From Hymenolepis diminuta (lineage: Eukaryota; Platyhelminthes; Cestoda; Cyclophyllidea; Hymenolepididae), in assembly GCA_900708905.1 (NCBI GenBank), contig CAADRB010000017.1:845125-909124 (forward strand): a stretch of DNA of 64,000 nucleotides, in the 5' to 3' direction. The position numbers were made by a program, and so were the translations under genes. The notes below the pieces were generated by a model, which had not been told where the DNA came from, made no database searches, and was given only the letters and a program-made list of their open reading frames with translations. Below are positions 59,279 through 64,000 of this stretch, one piece after another. The first letter of the stretch is position 1. Each line of letters starts with the position of its first letter.

Positions 59279-60540
59279 TCTCAGTATTTCAAGACAAAAA
59301 TAAGTGAAACTTTAAGTACTAAGGGAAAATCGGCTATGCTGAGAGAATATTCACCCGAAAAGGAAGCGATTAAAAACATCTTGAGTTCTAATTGCTAATA
59401 TTCATTTAAAATTTCAATATTTTGGAATTTCACTGGCTTAATATTGCTTTAAAAATGATACTTCGATAACGACAATTTTTTCGATGTTTAATTTAAGGCC
59501 TCTAATAATTACCTATGATTCAAAATCCTTCAATTCTTACTGCTTATTCAAATAGTAATATAAATTCTTCATGCATATCTTGCTTAATAGAATATTCAAA
59601 AGGATAATTTTGCAGTTACTCTGCTAAACATCTGAATGAACTCCAACTTTTCTTCGTGGGGAAAATCTAGGATTGCCAATGTTGAAAAGGGTCGGCCCAC
59701 TTCCAGATCAGCTTTTAAGTGTGAACACTGACACGATTTAACTGCAGACCTGTTATCACTCTTGGTTAAGCATTGTAAAATATATTATATTCACAGCAAA
59801 CTATCTGTATTCCAGGTTTAGTTGGAACGTAGAGAAGATACTACAAACATGTATATTAAAATAATGTAAAATAGAATTTTTTGTAACTGGTGCTCGAAAT
59901 TCTTAGTAGCGATTAAGTATTAAATAGGCAGCCTCTTAACTTTAGCAGAACGGTCGAAATATTTTCATTCCTATTATTTATTATACATACTTACCTCAAG
60001 TTGCAATAAAACCATAAATAAATCGGTGATTAATTCTTTCGTGGAGATAACTTCCTATAAAATCACAAACATAATTATGTACCTCCGCTATCTTTTTTGT
60101 AAACTTTGCAAATCAATTTGGGATTTAGGGTGTTCATCTCTGAGATATCAGGGTAAGTCTCTTTTATGGTACATGCGGCTTCTTCTTAAATAATTGGAAG
60201 GCGTTCATCAAAGCTATCATAATTTACTCTCACAGAAAATAAATTTTTTTTTCTCTAATGTAAAATTAATAAAAACCAAAACTAATCATAATAAAACCAT
60301 CCAATTATTTTCATTTTATTAATTTTCTGTTATTTCTTTGAGTTTGATGAAAATATATATCTTTTGATTTGCTTAAAGTATTTTCCCTCTGGTTTAACTG
60401 AAACAACCGAAAGATCAATTTTAAAAGGACAAACACGGGATAATTTTGATCTAAATTATATTATATTCATTATCTAATATAAAATGATTTTCTATATAGT
60501 GTGTACTAAATTAAAAATTTTTGACAAATTTTTCGACCAG

Positions 60541-60692
60541 GACACAGAAACGCTGGCGATTTTCAGAAGCACAAGCACAGGATGCTAAAAGTAAACAAGA
60601 AGATGAAGTTTGATGAATTGGAATTAGAAAATGTAAAATTCGAAGTATTTAGTTTACAGAAACATTTACGCAAAAAACTTCGATCTCAATAA
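60541..60692 (+). other. Possible terminal exon, Lys/Glu-rich, unknown
   Basis: After a pyrimidine tract and TTTTTCGACCAG, the frame is open for about 50 codons to TAA at 60690-60692. It contains QKHKHRMLKVNKKMKFDELE and ends KHLRKKLRSQ. Such a basic tail is reminiscent of small ribosomal-type proteins, but I cannot assign a family. The stop TAA overlaps AATAAA. Chance remains possible. Confidence 0.2.
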
Positions 60693-62384
60693 ACGTTACA
60701 TTTAATTTAATTATTTACCTTAAGTGCATTTTACAGGCAATTAGAAAGAAACAAGATGGAAGAGGTTAAAATATAAAGTACTGTAATCCCTGTTCTGTCA
60801 GGTTTATCTATTTTTTGCAGTACAAGTTAAAAGCGATAACGTTCATAATCTAACACGCAGATGAGAAAGAACTCAAAGGATTTTCAGCTACGTGTAACCT
60901 ACAACTGTAGTTAAGTGTGGAGGTTAACTCAGAGGAGCTAAATTTGGGGGTAGAGATACATTTACTGGCAGAAATTCAACGTAATCCAATATTTTTAGGA
61001 TTGAAAATCTAAACAATGATCATATAAATAAGAAACTTGTTGCTTAAAAACGTTGAGGAGAAAAGTGAGTGCCGGAAGATTTGAATGACAAAACAGGCGA
61101 TCGCAGGGATTATTTTAAATTTGCCAAGTTTTTTCAATGCATTAAAAGTAATCAAAGCTCAGTCCAAATATAAATTCTCAAGACTCAATCATTAAGTATG
61201 ATTGAAGCTTATTTCCATCACTTCATGATATTTTACCGCGAAATAAATCTCTCAAAGACTGTGCGTTCTCTTGGAACATATTCCATTTAAGTATCCAAAT
61301 CTTTTTCATTCCAGACAGAGTAAAAGTATTAGAGGAAGCGTTAAATGAAAATATTCCATTAAATTAATTCTGGTAGCATTTACTGCAACGCGCTTGACAA
61401 AGGTTTTAAATTATTTAAGTAAACTATTACTCCCATTATTTTAATGCTTCATTATATTAATATTAAAAAATTATTATTCTTTTAATATTCTAACTGATAT
61501 TTCGATACCAGATTAGAATTAAAAATGACATGGCAAACAAAGGCAACTCGACTATGCCTCGGTACTGCAAGATACACAGTCCGATTTCCCATTCGAAACG
61601 AAATGTTTAACATTGGCCCTTAACGAAGCTTGACTTACTGTAGAATTAAATTCAAGATACTTGCTGTATTGCAGCTAATAAAGGGGAAATTTTGGACAGA
61701 TCGAAACATTCTGAGTCAAATTTTGAAGAAAAATTGTATAATTATCGGTAATAAAAGAAAGAAATGGCATTTCCCAATTACATTGGAAATAGGAGGAATT
61801 TTGTCTTCGGGCATAAAGCAGTGTCACCAATGCATTAAAACTTACTTGGAATAACGTAAACGTTGCATTCTTACGGTTCATAACTTAGACTCAAGTAAGC
61901 TTACTAAAACCCATAAGGGAGAGTGCAACGTAGAACCACAATCAGCACGGCTCGGTGGATAACCAAATGAACTGAGTTTCTGTGTCATACAATATGTTAT
62001 TATGTGAGTGGGGTCATCATATGATAGGCTTACAAACTGAACATAGGAGAACATCTTATTTGTTCGATGAGAATGGAAACTCCCCATGGAAGGAAAACCA
62101 GATTGGTAATTTATTGCAAATTATTCATTAAATGTGCATATTTGTTGAAATNTCGGTCACAGAAGGGAGAGCAATTTATGAATGCTGAGAAAGTACTTAG
62201 AGAAGCACACTTAGAATCGTGCTTTGAAATGACATGCGTGAAATCTTGATTGAATGATAATGGAATGAAGAATGTACGTGGGTATTTATGTATTTGTGTA
62301 TGAATGTATGTACATCTGTGAAGGTGGAATGAATAGTCTCAAAAATATTCAACTCGACACACCGTCAAAGCTCTCCTTCCCTCT

Positions 62385-62432
62385 TCCATCTCCATCTCCA
62401 TCTCCATCTCCACCTCCTTCTCCATCTCCATC
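62385..62432 (+). repeat. (CCATCT)n hexanucleotide microsatellite
   Basis: Seven to eight CCATCT units with two variants (CCACCT, CCTTCT). Open frames across it on both strands (Ser-Pro or Met-Glu repeats) reflect the repeat, not a gene. Confidence 0.85.
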
Positions 62433-62560
62433 TGCATCATGTATCTCTTCCTCAATTCCCTCATTACGAAACTTATCTTCGCGGTTTCACACGATCTTCC
62501 TATCTTCTTCCTTTGACTCCCAAACACACTGCTGACTTTAATTCAGAGCTTGAAATATAT

Positions 62561-62588
62561 GCATTACCACCAGTGCATTACCATCAGT
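62561..62588 (+). repeat. 2 x 14-bp tandem repeat
   Basis: GCATTACCACCAGT then GCATTACCATCAGT, one mismatch. Confidence 0.8.
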
Positions 62589-63532
62589 GGTGAACATTCG
62601 AAAGTCTCCTCGAAATTCAACCTTATCGTCAACAACTTCTCTCATTTCGGCAGCCATTGAATCAACCAATTCAAATATATCAAATGTTCCACTGCATAAA
62701 TTACTTTATTGCTATTGCGAAATTCCTCTCCATTCTTCAGTGTCCACTTCGCTGATCACCCTTATGGCATTCATGCCCAGCGACATCGTCACTCTCTTTC
62801 TATTTCGCTGCATTTCACAAAAATATCCTATTTCTTTGATGTGTTTCATGATTGCGTTTGGGAATGACAATTGAGAATTTCAAAATCCAATTTTGAAAAT
62901 AATAACTTACCATCACACTTGAGGAAATCGTTTGTGAAGATCCCATTTCGTTTAGAATGTATAGCTTGAGTTAAAGGAATGATTCAATCCAAGTGCCAAC
63001 GAATGTTCATGCTCCATTTTTTTAACTTACTCTCTCTGGCAATACCGCAGTGCATATCTCATGTAGAAACGTTCTGAAGCCTGGCATTAATAAATTTTAT
63101 AGTTATGAATCCTGTTGTAACCCATATGATGAAGGTGATTAGCTGTAGGTTTTAATGCTGATATATCGTTGTTCATGTGCTCCAGTTGTTAAATGACCAG
63201 CATGCACGTCTGAAAACTAAGAGGTCACTAGCTCAATGGCCACTGGTTCACATTCCATGATAGGAACGCCAAATCATAATGGCTAATACTGACCTGCTGG
63301 TGGAACGATTGAATGTAGAGAATGGGTGAATCTGAAGCACATATGATTGATATGCTAGTTCACGATTTCTTTTCAAATTGAATCGTTGTCAATTGGCATT
63401 AGCCATCTGTTATTAAGGCATGAGTTTTATTTGTGAACAGCCTGTCTGTTACCTTAATCGTCTCAAAGTCCTCTGACATCGGCTTGTCAGTCAAGGCCCG
63501 TGTTGTTAAATCCCCTGGACACCGTTGAGTAG

Positions 63533-63557
63533 TAGTATCATCTAGTAGTTGATACTA
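63533..63557. repeat. Inverted repeat with 8-bp arms
   Basis: TAGTATCA, a 9-nt loop, TGATACTA, within a locally GC-richer stretch (about 63480-63600). Confidence 0.6.
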
Positions 63558-64000
63558 GTACTATCGGGGAGCAGTAGGTTGGCGAGAGACATCTACTGAG
63601 TAGCGAACAGGTTTGATTTTTAATATAAATCACATGAAACATCTAACCGATGTGGGGATGACTCAAAAGCGATTTAAATGACCACGACCGTTTTGTTCTA
63701 GATAGCAATAACAAATGAAGGAGTTCGGTTGAAATGGGGGAACGTGAAGGGCGGCATACGTGGAACACTACATATAGCACCATTGCGCCTCTTAGGATAT
63801 CAATACACAAACAGAGATTAGATTCCTAGCACAATTCCAACTGCAAGCTTGAAGTATTTTAGCTGTCTTTGTCAACCCCAAAATTATAAATACGCAGTTG
63901 TAAGTTTTGCGTGTATTCAGCCTCCATAATCACATCTACTCGCAACCTTCTCTGTCTTGTGACAGCCTCACCGCCTCAGTTCACTGTGTTTTCGGCTCCC

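Larger units (their letters stand above)
59310..64000. other. Gene-poor end of the window
   Basis: Very AT-rich to about 61500. Holds the possible basic exon at 60541-60692, the CCATCT microsatellite and an ambiguous base at 62152. Other frames (61630-61854, 62587-62874) have no family match. Confidence 0.5.

Noticed and set aside
62272..62535. Ser/Pro-repeat protein
   Set aside because: The repeat is the CCATCT microsatellite read in frame; the opposite strand gives an equally open Met/Glu repeat.

Overview
This is a eukaryotic, AT-rich (about 35-38% GC by eye), intron-rich genomic window. It carries parts or all of three genes I can support by protein homology. Together, a 37-nt intron beside an 11-kb intron, a secreted CAP (venom-allergen-like) protein and many degenerate dispersed repeats suggest a platyhelminth, most likely a tapeworm. 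This taxonomic call is an inference, not proven by any single marker. One ambiguous base at 62152 marks the sequence as draft assembly. LAYOUT: 1-14488 has no gene that I recognise, only decayed repeats. 14489-33974 (+) is a seven-coding-exon TDP-43 (TARDBP) orthologue, predicted at 456 residues, with a long TG-rich 3' UTR reaching a poly(A) signal at 35040. All six introns have GT..AG ends and the phases join without a stop. About 35.1-50.5 kb is gene-poor and repeat-bearing, with one weak splice-bounded candidate near 43 kb. 50552-51945 (-) is a secreted CAP-domain protein with an unusual Glu/Cys-rich repeat after its signal peptide; one internal splice junction is unresolved. 58967-59278 (-) is a small single-exon PNRC-type protein, a predicted decapping/nuclear-receptor cofactor with the PPS...LP.PP..W motif. 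The rest, up to 64000, shows only short candidate exons and simple repeats. REPEATS: The introns and flanks hold a tRNA-derived SINE-like family, a roughly 420-bp dispersed repeat in two copies 46 kb apart, a pyrimidine-rich family, and a local tandem duplication inside TDP-43 intron 3 that copied the end of exon 3. TDP-43 and the PNRC-like protein both belong to RNA metabolism (splicing/stability and decapping), but nothing here shows that they are co-regulated. I found no CRISPR array, bacterial gene, rRNA or intact tRNA. The most noteworthy items are the remodelled TDP-43 C-terminal domain, the duplicated pseudo-exon, the UG-rich 3' UTR, the PNRC-like gene and the Glu/Cys minisatellite in the CAP gene.
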